Below, in pieces: positions 23,973 through 35,600 of a DNA stretch of 64,000 nt. The stretch covers positions 35,253,501-35,317,500 of the forward strand of contig CM053809.1 in the NCBI GenBank assembly GCA_028671895.1, given 5' to 3'. Origin of the DNA: Oenanthe sinensis. Lineage: Eukaryota > Streptophyta > Magnoliopsida > Apiales > Apiaceae. Each line of letters starts with the position of its first letter. Position 1 is the stretch's first letter. The notes under the pieces were generated by a model. The model saw only the letters and a list, made by a program, of their open reading frames with translations, did not search any database and was not told where the DNA came from. Made by a program: the position numbers and the translations under genes.

Positions 23973-24366
23973 CATTTTGATTTGTTATCTTTATATATTT
24001 TGGTTGAACATTAAGGTGATAATGATATGATGGCTCAATTTCAGGTGAGTTGAAAAGGTGCTTGTTTCTGGTAAATTTTGTATAAAAATGTTTGGCATTT
24101 TAAGCTACAGTAGTTGAGGCTGACCAAAATTGTGAGAGTATTTGTCTATGACTCTTCACAAAAACACTGCAAGTGATGTATTGAATTTGAACTATAATTT
24201 TTTTGGTAACAAACCGCAAAGTAAGAGCCTAGAGTTCCCAGAATATTTATGACCATAGGATAATATTTTGATAAAAATTTCGAATAATAATGCTCCACAT
24301 CTAAAGAAATTTGACTCGTAACTGTTTCATCCCAATTTATGTATAATCTCCCACATGAATGAGTTC
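23973..24366. other. Downstream flank of UGT-3
   Basis: Related to about 32170-32449 downstream of UGT-4 (shared TTGTTTCTG, ATTT-GTATAAA and TTTGGCA landmarks). It probably contains 3' UTR. No gene is evident. Confidence 0.45.
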
Positions 24367-26108
24367 TCATATGTTCCCTTGTGTATATTGTTGGTCCTTG
24401 TGCACCACACCTATTGTCGTCTTGATGTCTTTAATCAAACGTTCCAAGTTGGAACAAGAAGACCCACTTTCACTCAAACTCTTCTTTGCCAACATTGCCA
24501 TCCGATCAGCTGATTTAATGAACTCATCTTTCCTCTCAATCATCAGATCTTTGACCATTCTCTCAACAATAACTCTGTCACAAGTATCCTTCATATCAAG
24601 ACCAAGCTTCCAAACCTCACTCACAAACCTACTATTTACTTGTTGATCCATAAAATAAGGCCAACATATCATAGGCACCCCTTCAATAACACTCTCCAGC
24701 GTCGAGTTCCATCCACTGTGAGTTAAAAACCCTCCCACTGAATGGTGCGCAAGGACCTCCTCTTGGGGTGCCCACCCTACAATGTACCCTCTCTCCTTTG
24801 TTCCCTCCAAAACCTCAGCAGGAATCTCCCCATCTCCTGAAATAGAATCCGGCCTGATGACCCACAAGAATTTGCACCGGCTATTAACAAGGCCATACCA
24901 AAACTCCATAAGCTGGTCCCTTGTCACAGTTGCTATACTTCCAAAGCTAACATAAATCACAGACTTGTAAGGCTGTGAATCCAACCAACCCATGCAACTC
25001 TTATCTTCTTTTCTCAAACTGTTTGATGAGGTCGTTGCATAACCAGATGTCGCGGCTAGCTTCATTTTGAGATGAGTATGAAGTGGTCCAATGGTGTAGA
25101 TATTTGGACAAGAAGCACATATGTTATCGAGAACAGGTCCTTCTAGATCATCAAATGTGTTGAGTATTAACCCTTGAGCACGAGCATTTTCTTGATTCTC
25201 ATTTTTAAAGAGTTGAATGCTTGGATCAGAAAGAGTATCTGTCCAGCAAAAGCTAGGAAGATCACGTCTCCGGAGAAAGTTCTCCATTCCTGGCACACTT
25301 TTTACTGGAGTGTCCAAATTATCTCCTGAGAAAACATATAGAAAATATGATTAAAAAGGCTGGTAAATAACACATGCCCTTCCAGTTTTCCACTGTTGCA
25401 CACGTCCAATTCCAAAGGTCTAATATTAACTCCCCTCCCTAATAGGATAATTCTAACAAAAAAATCCTAAAAGATAATTAGTTAGTACAAGTCCTAATAT
25501 ACAAAATATCAATAATAGGATTTTGTTTCCTAATTTAGAAAATATTCGGATTCTTATTCCTAATAAGTCAAATTATTTAGTCAAAAAAATATGATTAATT
25601 GGACCATGCACATTCCCTTTTTGCATACCTTTTTAATTCTAGTTTAAGAAATTACGAATATATTATTTTCCCTTTTATTCTCAACGAAATGTTGACTAGA
25701 GACAAAAAAAAAAGCATAGAAATGAAAAATGACATACCAGTAAAAGGAAGCTCTCCTGCTTGAATGAGTTTAGGGAGGGAAAAGAAAATAGAAAGAGAGG
25801 CAGGACTTAACGTGCGAGTAGAAAATATAAAAATTCCAACTTGATTAGCAACATCACAAACAAAGCTCATGAGTCCATCTGCTATAATACATGTAACTTG
25901 CCCACGTCCGCGGGGACGGACCCAGGAATTTATTTCCACCTGGGCTGGAGTATTTTTTTTCGTCGACTCAATAAAGAGAAATAACGAGGCAAACTAGCTT
26001 TAAAATATAAAATCAAAATCATGCTATTAATTTAAACTCCAACATAGACATAAAACAAGTAATAACAATACTAGTTTACAAATGAAAATAAAATAAGATT
26101 TACTCACA

Positions 26109-29100
26109 TCATTTGAGTTGTACTCGACGATTCTTTTGAGCATAAAACTCATCTATCACTTCATCTGTATCAATATCTTCAGCATACTCTCTCTCAATGT
26201 TGATAAGCATAGAATCTCTCAGATATTCTTCCTCCATTTTATTACGAAGAACGGTCTTAACTATTTTCATAGCCGAAAAAACACGTTCTGTAGTAGCTGT
26301 AGAAACGGGCAGAGTCAAGACAAGACAAATCAACCTATAAATCAAAGTGTAGTTTTCTGTCTTTCCTGTATCAACAAGTCGTACACATAACTCGGAGATA
26401 GTAGACAAATTCTGAAATTTATCATGTTTAATCACATCAATCTTGTAATGATCAAGTTGGAGTTTCATATGGTACATCTCTTGTTGGCCAAAATCAGCAG
26501 GATAAAAGTTACTAGCAAGGGTACAAATCTGCTCAATGTCAAATGAACTAAAATTGTTCTTCGGTTCCAAAGATGAACTTAATCTCAAAAGCTCCACAAC
26601 ATTATCATTGAACCTATAGTGTAGCTCTTCCAACTGAAAATCAATTGCAGAATTAAATACATCATAATGATAATGATGCTCAACTGAAATATCATCTTTT
26701 TGTCGCACAGCACGGATACCATCCATGTAACGAGCACTCATATCCGGTACATCAATTACAAACTTTTCACACATTGTCATGACATATTTCAAAAGAATCT
26801 CAAAACCCTCATCTCTTAAAGATTGTAGCAACTCTTTTGTTGTTGCAACTAAATCCATGGCATTCAAGATATCAATTGATTTACTTTGCAAGGCTCGACA
26901 AAGCAAATCTGTAATGCCCATGATCTTATGCATCAAGTGTAGTACAAATAAAAACTTAAATGATTTCAATGCCTTTAAAGAACCTCTAGCTTTTCCACGC
27001 ATAGAGTTCGAAGAAGTACCACAACTAATAATGCTTTCCAACACAGTAATTATTGAACCATATTTATCAATTAAGCTACAAACACAATTAAAGTGAGAGC
27101 TCCACCTGGTAGATCCAACGCGTTGTAAATTTCCAATCTGATTAAGTCCCCTCCCAGTCTCACGTTCTCCACTAGCCACAGAATGATCAACCTCAATGCC
27201 ATGTGCAGTTTGTAACTCTACAAGGCGTTTAGAAGAACCACTAACAATATTTACAACATTAGACATCATAGAAAAGAAATCCCAGATAGAATCTTGTTTC
27301 TCAGCAGCTCCAACCAATGCTAATTGTAAACGATGAGCAAAACAATGTACATAATAAGCATATGGACAATCTTTAAGAAATAAAGCTTGTAAACCATTAA
27401 ATGCACCACGCATATTACTAGCACCATCATATCCCTGACCTCTCATATCATGAATGCTCAAGTTATATCGTGTAAGAACATCTGATATTTCTTTTTTAAG
27501 AGTTGACGATGTTGTGTCAGTCACATTAACAATATCAAAAAAACGCTCACGTATGAGACCATGAACATCAACAAACCTAAGTACAATAGCCATTTGTTCT
27601 TTATGTGATGCATCTATTGCTTCATCAACTAAAATGCAGAACTTAGAATCACCTACCTCATCACAAATTTTTTTTCTTACTTTAGAAGCAAGGATATGTA
27701 AAATATCTTTTTGTACTTTTGGAGAAATGTACATAGCATTTTTTGGTGCATTTTCCAAAGTAACATTTGAAATATCAACATTCATTCTACCCATAAGTTT
27801 GACCATCTCAATAAGATTACCTCTATTACGAGAAGTTGATGATTCATCACGACCCCGTAATGCACATGCTTGCAAACTCAACCATCGAACAGACTCTATA
27901 GTAGCTTTCAACCGCAATCTATTCTTCTTTACATCTTCCAAAGATTGAGAATTTATGACCTTGTCAATATGCCTTGTAACATTCTTCAACCCTTCAAGAG
28001 ATTTCATTGCCTTATTATGTGGTGAATTAGGGGCTCCAACATGTACCAAGAAAGCACATCTTTCATTATCATTAACTCTTTTCCGACTCTTGAATCCATC
28101 AATAGTAAATGCATGTTGTGTTGATGTATCCTTTTCAAATAAGAAACATGGAAAACAAAATCCTGCATCTTTGGAAATCGAATACTCTAGCCAAGTAAAT
28201 GTGTTGAACCAAGATGCTTGAAATCTACGACGTTGATTTCCAAATTGAGTAGGTGGATATTGTTCTTTGGGCAGTTGAGGTTGACATGGTCTCAATCTAA
28301 TGTATTCACGTCTAATGTCATCACGAACATTAACTGGATACTTCCAAATTGAAAGACGTATTCCAGGATCGCGTTCAAGAGATGCAAGATCAATTGGACT
28401 ATGAATATGATTAATACTGGGAGAAGATGTAGCTGTAGGAGTAGCACTAGGAGTAGCAGTATGAGTAGTTGTAGCTGTAGGAGTAGTGCTAGGAGTAGCT
28501 GCAGCACTAGGAGAAGAAAAATAGGAGAACAACGTCTTCCTCTTACGTTCTTGATTCCTGCAACAAATCAAAACATGATATCATAACTGGTACAAATCAA
28601 AATTTTTGTCTCAATGTCAACCCTATAAATATAAGGTATGCACATATCGGCTCCCATTTATTTTTGTCAGACCATGCTAGTTTGATTGTGCTAGTTTCAA
28701 CCATATAGTATTGCAATTATCATCATCTGATCCAAACTTAAGAGAATCTTTTATAAAAAGTAGTATATACCATTAAATACCAAATCTAATTCAAATTGCA
28801 TAGTTCCTACTGCCAGGCCTAAACAGATAGGTATATGGAGTTTATGCGTCTACAAAAGACATTGTAGTGCACCTAAATCTATGTCATAATTGATCGCTTT
28901 AGAATTTTTGCCAGACCATGCTAGTTTGATTGTGCTAGTTTCAACAAAAACATGAGTATTTGTGAACACATACAAATACTTCCACTAATCAATTAAAACT
29001 ATAACCACCAATTCACCATCACCAATCAATTTTACCACCCCCAGTCCCCCATTATTTAGATTCATATCATTTTTCAAGTTTTTCCTAAATTATATTAGGC

Positions 29101-29193
29101 ATTAAAATAAATTACTAGTATAAGCTTGACATTAAAATAAAATATACAAACAAAAACAATTAAACAAATATGAAAATAAATATATACTTACAT
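26109..29193 (-). CDS. hAT transposase, zinc finger (TTF) / DUF4371 type (about 816 aa)
   Basis: The long frame 26109-28568 has no in-frame ATG near its 5' end. A strong acceptor (TTTGTTGCAG) precedes GAATCAAGAACG at 28557, and a donor (CAAT|GTAAGTAT) ends an upstream exon at 29192. Splicing out 29191-28558 joins AT to G and creates the start codon, giving M-NQERKRKTLFSYF. Domains (numbering of the long frame, about 4 more than the spliced protein): a Thr/Ala/Pro/Ser-rich repeat (about 22-52), a TTF-type zinc finger with FCFPC (about 120-190), DUF4371/RNase-H-like core with LVD (Asp316) and YDGASNM (Asp382), and the C-terminal hAT dimerisation region with TTERVFSAM (Glu762). These fit the DDE triad of hAT enzymes, which cut and paste the element in the nucleus. 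Confidence 0.85.
28558..29191 (-). other. Intron of the hAT transposase (634 bp)
   Basis: Inferred from the GTAAGT donor and TTGTTGCAG acceptor. It contains two direct copies of a roughly 36-bp motif including CATGCTAGTTTGATTGTGCT, at about 28668-28703 and 28911-28947. These could be subterminal repeats of the kind hAT transposases bind, although they lie about 0.6-0.9 kb from the right end. Confidence 0.7.
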
Positions 29194-29893
29194 TGTATAG
29201 GGAGAGACAAAGGGTCTGAATAGTGTGATTGAAGGGATTAGAGGAACTTGAACGATGGGCGATAACCTAATCAAAGCAGAGCAGCAGTATTTGTTTCTTT
29301 TTTGTGAAAGGCGTGCGTGTATGAATTGTGATGACTAATGAACATATGTTAATACATATGTTGTTGGGCTGGACTGCTTTTTAAGATATGGGTTGCATGG
29401 TTAAATTATATATATGAATAGGGCTGATCATATTTTTTATGGGGCTAGACTTTAGTGAAGTATACGAGTTAAATGAGCTCAGAAATTTTGACCCGGGCTG
29501 GAGCCAACCTTAGCCCAGCCCGAGGTCCGTCCCTGCACGTCCGTCATGTTCTAACCTCCCACAAGTCAAGAGCTCTTTCAGAAGTGGCTTACTATTAAAT
29601 TTCATAGAATCGAACATTTCCATGTACCTCGCTCCACTGCGTGGGTGATCTTCAGGCAGGCCATCGGATATCGAGTGTAGAACAAAACCAGGGTACTTTT
29701 TAAATCGCGACATGACATTGGTGTGGCAGAGGAGGCGAGAGTGAATGTGTTCGGTGACTAAAAATGTAATGTTGATATCGGAAATGGAGAGGAGTTCTGA
29801 GAGTTTTAGCATGGAGTTGACAGCACCTTGTAAGGGTAATGGGAAGATGAGTACATGAGGTAAGGTTGAAGAGGAGATGTTTTGCATTGGCAT

Positions 29894-31149
29894 GTTTGTT
29901 GATAGGTGAAATTATTTGTGTTGTGGCATGTGATTGGGTTGGTTAGCTAATATATAGACCATTGTAGAGGTGCAAATGTGCTAGTTACACTATCATTTTG
30001 TAACGTCATTACCAGGCGTCATCATGTCATATCATGTCATGGTGAATTACTAATTTATTTACTACTCTATTATAAGTACAGTAGGGCCGCAATATATTTT
30101 ACGGTAATTCTTTAATTGGTATCTTCGAAAAAATATTTGTTCCTTGTAGTATCTCCCAAAAGATTAACAAAAAGGGATTTAATTGTTTTGTTATCTTCCC
30201 AAAAGTTCAAAAAAGTATTAAATTATTTAATTGAAAAGATCTAGATGAAAATGTATATAAAGGAAGTGATTGCCTTGCTGCTACAGCACCTTCTAAAATG
30301 TATCAGAACTATTAAGATAGAAAAAAATTAATAAATTTCCTTTTTTCCCGATATTATACCAATAAACTTATTTTTTTTTCAATATTGCTAGTAAACTTAT
30401 ATTTTCTTACATTAATTTCAAAATTCAAAAAGGGCCTCTATCTCTTATAAATAGAATAGATGTTGTATACTTGTATTAAAAAAGGGACTCAATTCAAATT
30501 CAAATTATACTCCTACTTAAACTTTAATAAGTAATGAATATTACGTCGGATCTTTTTGTTTCAGCCCCTCAATTTTAAATTATTTATGCGAACACGGTCT
30601 TGAATGGATTTTACATCAAAAGACAAAAAGGTACAAATCTTAATAAAACCTCCGACATTAAAATATGTCATGTCTCATAAATTATCTTTTGTTATTACAT
30701 GTGGATGCAGCAGTTATGAATTACAGTATGTCACTGTACAACGTAGGTCAGCAGCATGACAATGGCATCTGAAGTTAGCTTAACAAAATTTTGTGATATA
30801 CATGTATGATGATGTGCACCATGACGATACTTGTAGTTTTTTTTGGTTTAGTTTATGACAACTACATATATTAATTGTAATCTTACCTGATTGCGTAGCT
30901 GAACAATTGAATCTGCTAATCGTATGGGTTGCTTTCAATACATACTACTCCAATTAACACATGGATTTGTTTAAATTTGTAGTGAATGTAGCAGACAAAA
31001 CTTGATTAGGTGCAGTTTCATTTTTTGTTTATAAACCACGACTTGCTATTTGCTTCTTAGAAAGTGCTGCATGGTCTTGCTCCACAGTGATCATGATTAA
31101 TCAATAATCATCGCGTGTAATTCATAGAAACCCCCGTTTATAGACTAAT
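29894..31149. other. UGT-3 promoter side and AT-rich intergenic sequence
   Basis: The first few hundred bases probably hold the UGT-3 promoter. The remainder is AT-rich with no supported gene. Confidence 0.4.
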
Positions 31150-31830
31150 TAGGGACAGTTAGGTAATAACTCTACAGAGATTGTCGTGAGATCATCGTCA
31201 GAGACTCAGAGTAGACGACCTCTCCCGAATCACCATCTTAATTAGAGTAATTAACTCACCTGTTACTCTACTGCCATCATTGAATCTCTTATTGCACTCT
31301 TGCCAGAGAAAATAAATGACAGTTGAGATATAGTAGTTGGGTTTTAGTCCATAACAAGCTACAAACCATCTAGCCGCGCTTTTTTTTTTGTGGATAGCAA
31401 AAAACCCTATCCATGTTTATGCTATCCACGGAAAATTATAACCGACAAATAGTTATGACAAACGATTGTCAGGACCAAGACCCATAGTAATTTACACAGC
31501 TCATTTTTAATACTATTTGAATGCAAAGAAACACATATTTCAGTATTACTAGTCCAATTTAAGAAAGATGTACAGTACCTCTAGACAAAATGAGTTTTGA
31601 AAAAGACAACCAAAGTCTCTTCTGCATCATTACAGAGTAAACAATTTGGGTCTATGCTCATCCGAAAACGAAGCATTCGATCTTTTGTAAACAAACGACA
31701 TTGAACGACCAACCAAGAGAAAAAAACCATGTTTTGGAACCTGCAACGGAAACCAAACTCCATTATGCCCGTAGTTGATTTGCTTTTGCATACGAAAAGG
31801 TTTGCTTTCTCTTAGCGTGAAATAAACCCT
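31150..31830 (-). mobile_element. LINE (L1-type) 3' fragment, zinc-binding RT tail
   Basis: Read on the minus strand, 31763-31581 encodes MEFGFRCRFQNMVFFSWLVVQCRLFTKDRMLRF...DPNCLLCNDAEET, the zf-RVT domain found at the C-terminus of plant L1-type LINE proteins. Further 3', about 31390-31190 encodes ARWFVACYGLKPNYYISTVIYFLWQECNKRF, the continuing tail of such proteins. The frame is broken between them. No endonuclease or reverse transcriptase core is present, consistent with 5'-truncated insertion followed by decay. Confidence 0.7.
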
Positions 31831-32449
31831 AGGATGACCATGTGGTTATTCATTTGATTCATAGCCTAGTTACATACGAGTTGAAAACTTTTTTTAGTTC
31901 AGCATAATGTACCCATGCGGTTTGCAACTAGTCAAGGAGTACAAATTTTTTTACAGAAACGATTCTAACAAGCAAATTCCTAGGAATGATGTGGATTCTT
32001 AATATTACATTAGTTCTCGTCAGTGGTTCTCTTCTTGGCAATTGGCATGTGCATACCATTCACTAACAAATCATGTTTTTCATCGGTTTTTTACTACAGT
32101 CATGGATTAACGATTTGCATGGCTGCCTCCCCGAGTACATTGTCACTCCCCAGTTATTAGAGTAATAATAATATGATGATCAATTTCGCGTGAATTGCAG
32201 AGAAGTTCTTGTTTCTGATGGGCAATTTATGTATAAATTTGTTTGGCAACAGATATCTCAAGCTATACTTGGAGCAGAGAACATTTGTCTGCAAATAGGC
32301 CGTGTGGGCAGTGAAATGATAAATTCAAATAACTAAAGCCGGAAATGGTGATTTGTTACCAAGGATTATGCAGATATATGATTCAACTATATCATTCCAA
32401 TCTAAATTGTATTTGTCACACGAACCAGTTCTCCTATGTTCCCCTGTCT
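31831..32449. other. Intergenic, downstream flank of UGT-4
   Basis: AT-rich. The part nearest UGT-4 (about 32170-32449) is related to the UGT-3 downstream flank. No gene is evident. Confidence 0.4.
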
Positions 32450-33868
32450 CTATTGTTGCTCCTTGGCCTCCTTGTGCACCACGCCTATTGTCTTAATGTC
32501 CTCAATCAGACGTTCCAAATTCGAATACGAAGACCCACCTTCACACAAACTCTTCTTTGCCAAATTAGGCATCCGATCAGCGGACTTTAAGAATTCATCT
32601 CTTCTCTCCACCACCAAATCTTTGTCCATCTTCTCAACGATAACTCTGTCACAAGTATCCTTCATATCAAGACCAACCTTCCAAACCTCACTCACAAACC
32701 TGCTATTCACTTGTCGATCCATAAAATAAGGCCAGCATATCATAGGCACCCTTTCAACCACACTCTCCAACGTTGAATTCCACCCACTGTGAGTCAAAAA
32801 CCCACCCACTGATTGATGGGCAAGAACCTCCTCTTGGGGTGCCCACGCCACAATATATCCTCTTTCCTTCGTTCCTTCCAGCACTTCTTCAGGAATCTCC
32901 CCATCTCCTGTGATAGTATCTGGCCTAATGACCCACAAGAATTTGCACCCACTATTAACAAGACCATACCAAAACAACATAAGCTGGTCCCTTGTCACAG
33001 TTGCTATACTTTCGAAACTAACATAAATCACAGACTTGTAAGACTGTAAATCCAACCAATTCATGCAACTCTTATCCTCTTTTCTCAAACTATTTGATGA
33101 GATTGTATGACAATATTTTGCAGCTAGCTTCATTTTGAGATGGGCATGAAGTGGTCCAATGGTGTAGATATTTGGACAAGAAGCACATATGTTATCGAGA
33201 ACTGGTCCTTCTATATCATCAAAGGTATTGAGTATTAACCCCTTTGCGCGTGCATTTTCTTGATTCTCATTTTTGAAGAGTTGCGTGCTTGGACCAGAAA
33301 GAGTATCCGACCGGCAAAAGCTAGGAAGATCCCTGCGCCGTAAAAATCTCTCCATTGCCGGTACACTTCTTATTGGGGTGTCCAAATCATCTCCTGCAAA
33401 TAATGAGAATTGAGAAACAATAAGACAAAGCATGATCTTCTTATTGAATTGTATTACTATTATTGCAATACTAAAAAGCCGAAGTTTAACTTGAAGATAG
33501 CTTCTCTAGTATTCGGATAAAAAATTTCTCCTAGCGGCATACTAAGTTTATTTTTACCATAAAACAAAAAATGTAACATACCTGTAAAGGGTAGCTCCCC
33601 TGCTTGAATGAGTTTAGGAAAGGAAAAGAAAATAGAAAGTGAACAAGGACTGAGCGTGCGAGTATAAAATAGGATGAAAATAGAAAGTAAACAAGGACTG
33701 AGTTTATCATGTTCCAACCTCCCACAAGTCAAGAGCTCTTTCAGAAGTGGCTTACTATTAACTTTCATAGAATCGAACATTTCCATGTACCTCGCTCCAC
33801 TGCGTGGGTGATCTTCAGGCAGGCCATCGGATATCGAGTGTAGAACAAAACCAGGGTACTTTTTAAAG
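32450..33868 (-). pseudogene. UGT-4: truncated, rearranged UGT85-like pseudogene
   Basis: Exon 2 is 33393-32450 and is open to the stop (...IGVVHKEAKEQQ). Exon 1 survives only from about 33868 to 33584. The first roughly 65 residues are gone, with homology to UGT-3 ending at GGGTACTTTTTAAA. A segment of about 110 bp around the catalytic Asp region is replaced by a second copy of the neighbouring LSPC-LSIF coding stretch, keeping the frame. Conserved positions have decayed: SFES instead of SFGS, ERVP instead of EGVP in the PSPG box, and DRQ instead of DQQ at its end. It is the closest relative of UGT-3. No functional glycosyltransferase is expected. Confidence 0.85.
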
Positions 33869-34230
33869 AGTTTGAATAGGATGAAATTGAGATATAGAGT
33901 TTAAAGAGTATGAACATGGATGAAATTGAGATATATCGTAATTGTGTTAGATCTATACTACTATATTATTATATTATAAATAAAAAATATTATATGTATT
34001 TAATTTTTTTAGAATTTTAATAAGAATTTATAACAAATAATGATTTATAATTTTATTAGAGTTTAAAGATTTTGAGCGGCGATGAAATTGAGATAAGTAA
34101 GTCAATTATAATTATTAGAATTGTGTTTGATCTAAACTACTATGTTATTATATTATAAATGAAATAAATTGTACATGTTTAATTTTTTTTAGAAAGCACT
34201 TGCAATTTTTTTTAAAGGCGTTCAACCAAC
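33869..34230. repeat. Imperfect tandem repeat (about 185 bp unit)
   Basis: Two copies of a block with GATGAAATTGAGATA, then GATCTATACTACTATATT (or GATCTAAACTACTATG), then TATTATATTATAAAT occur around 33905 and 34065. The first copy's TCTATACTACTATATTATTA (from about 33953) looks like a Helitron 5' end. Confidence 0.5.
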
Positions 34231-34268
34231 CAAACTACCAAATAAACTCATGTTTGCTTATAATAATA

Positions 34269-34298
34269 CTAGATTTTAACATGTGCGATGCACGGATA
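34269..34298 (-). mobile_element. Helitron-like 3' terminus
   Basis: On the minus strand the sequence holds a hairpin GTGC-ATC-GCAC (34293-34283), then 10 nt, then CTAG followed by T. Hairpin, CTRR and an A|T target are the Helitron 3' signature. The rest of the element is not delimited. Confidence 0.5.
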
Positions 34299-35600
34299 TT
34301 TATTTTATTATTTAAATTATTTATTTTAAAATTACTAATATTTTTATAATTTTAAAAAGTTTTGATATATTATAATTATATTAGTTTTTTAACTTATTTA
34401 AATTATATATTTTTACATCAACCGAATTAAATATAAATAAGAAAATTATATAATACTAAAAATAAATATGCATACCGCATAAAATATAAATTTATATTAT
34501 TAATACATATAAAAGTAAAATTTTGTGATTTGAAATATTATGAACATGATTTTTTAATATATCAAACAAATGTTTAATATATTTAAGATTATACATATTA
34601 AATTTAAATATATTTTTTATAAGATCCCTATTATGTTCTTTATTGAACCAAATATTTTTTCTCATATATAAATTGATTAAATTTAAAAAAATGTATTAAT
34701 ATTTATTAATATATATTATTTTTAATTTTAATTTAATTATTTTATTTATCAAAAAACATGATTCAAAGTATGTGATAACGTGTTTTTGATATAGTATTAT
34801 ATATAATATAATAACAAAATAGAATGTGTATTTAATATTTTATGCTAAGGTTGAACTTTTAGCCGGGAAACTTAAATAATTATTTTTAAAAAAACTCAAT
34901 TTATTCAATTTGATCCAAACCAAAGAATTAATAAGGTTTCTGAATTCTCAATATAATAATTTCTCTTATAAGTGTAACTGACTATCCGTATAAAGTTACC
35001 CTTATAGGTTATATAATATATTAAATATTTTTATAAAAAAAAATTGGGTAAAAAACTTTAATTCTCCCTCTCATAAGGAAAATTCACGGTTTCCCTACAT
35101 CTTTTTGTATGTAAAACCCTAATACTATCTCTAATCTAATATAATAATAATACATAATAATATGTGATATATGACATGTCTCTATATAAATCTAATATAA
35201 AAAGTATTTTAATATTTTAAATCAATTATAAAAAGATTTACTAAACGGAATAGAATTCTCCAATAAAAATTCATAACTGTCATTTCTCTCTGTATTATGG
35301 GCGGCTCCCGTTGAATTTTGGATGTTGAACCACCTCAAAATTGAAGATACTTTTGTAAGTTTCGCGTGGGTTGTAAAATCGTCCAATTCTTAAACTCAAA
35401 ATATGGCCCAAACAATGTGTGTCGTGTAAAGAACACAATAATTACGATTTTTCTTTTTAATATAACTCCAAAATAGATTTTTAAATTCAAATTTATATAT
35501 TACTAAGATATCTAATAGAGTTTGAGTTATAATATGAAGCGAGGTAAGAAAAATTATAATTGTTAGAAATCTTAATAATAATTATAATTTATAAATAATT
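34299..35600. other. Very AT-rich intergenic sequence
   Basis: No gene, clear terminal repeats or coding remnants are seen. Confidence 0.4.

Larger units (their letters stand above)
25911..29535 (-). mobile_element. hAT transposon (3625 bp) inserted in UGT-3 exon 1
   Basis: The element is bounded by terminal inverted repeats CGGGGACGGACC (left) and CAGGGACGGACC (right, read inward). Perfect 8-bp target duplications CACGTCCG lie at 25903-25910 and 29536-29543. It encodes one transposase on the minus strand (26109-28557 plus a 5' exon). The perfect duplication and open transposase frame point to a recent insertion. The element may still be mobile; that is not shown by sequence alone. Confidence 0.95.
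24367..29893 (-). pseudogene. UGT-3: UGT85-like gene split by a hAT transposon
   Basis: Exon 1 begins at 29893 (MPMQNISSSTLPHVLIFPLP) and runs to 29544. It is then interrupted by the hAT element 25911-29535 with its duplicated CACGTCCG, and resumes at 25910-25738 (GQVTCIIADGLMSF ... PFTG). Exon 2 is 25325-24367. Ignoring the insert and one copy of the octamer, the exons total 1482 nt in a single frame (493 codons plus stop), with no other break. The donor-side PSPG box is intact (WAPQEEVLAHHSVGG ... DQQ). The catalytic histidine is missing: the motif reads QGAVN (Ala24) instead of QGHIN. As it stands the gene cannot make a full UGT unless the insert is spliced or excised. It was probably an altered-function or non-catalytic member before the insertion. 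Confidence 0.85.

Noticed and set aside
25911..29535. The autonomous-looking hAT as the source of the TAGGGGTG-ended MITEs (10564, 11985, 23431, 51623)
   Set aside because: Terminal repeats differ (CRGGGACGGACC against TAGGGGTG), so these belong to another hAT family.
33869..34230. Tandem repeats as a possible CRISPR-like or satellite array
   Set aside because: Only two imperfect copies, AT-rich, in a plant nuclear genome.
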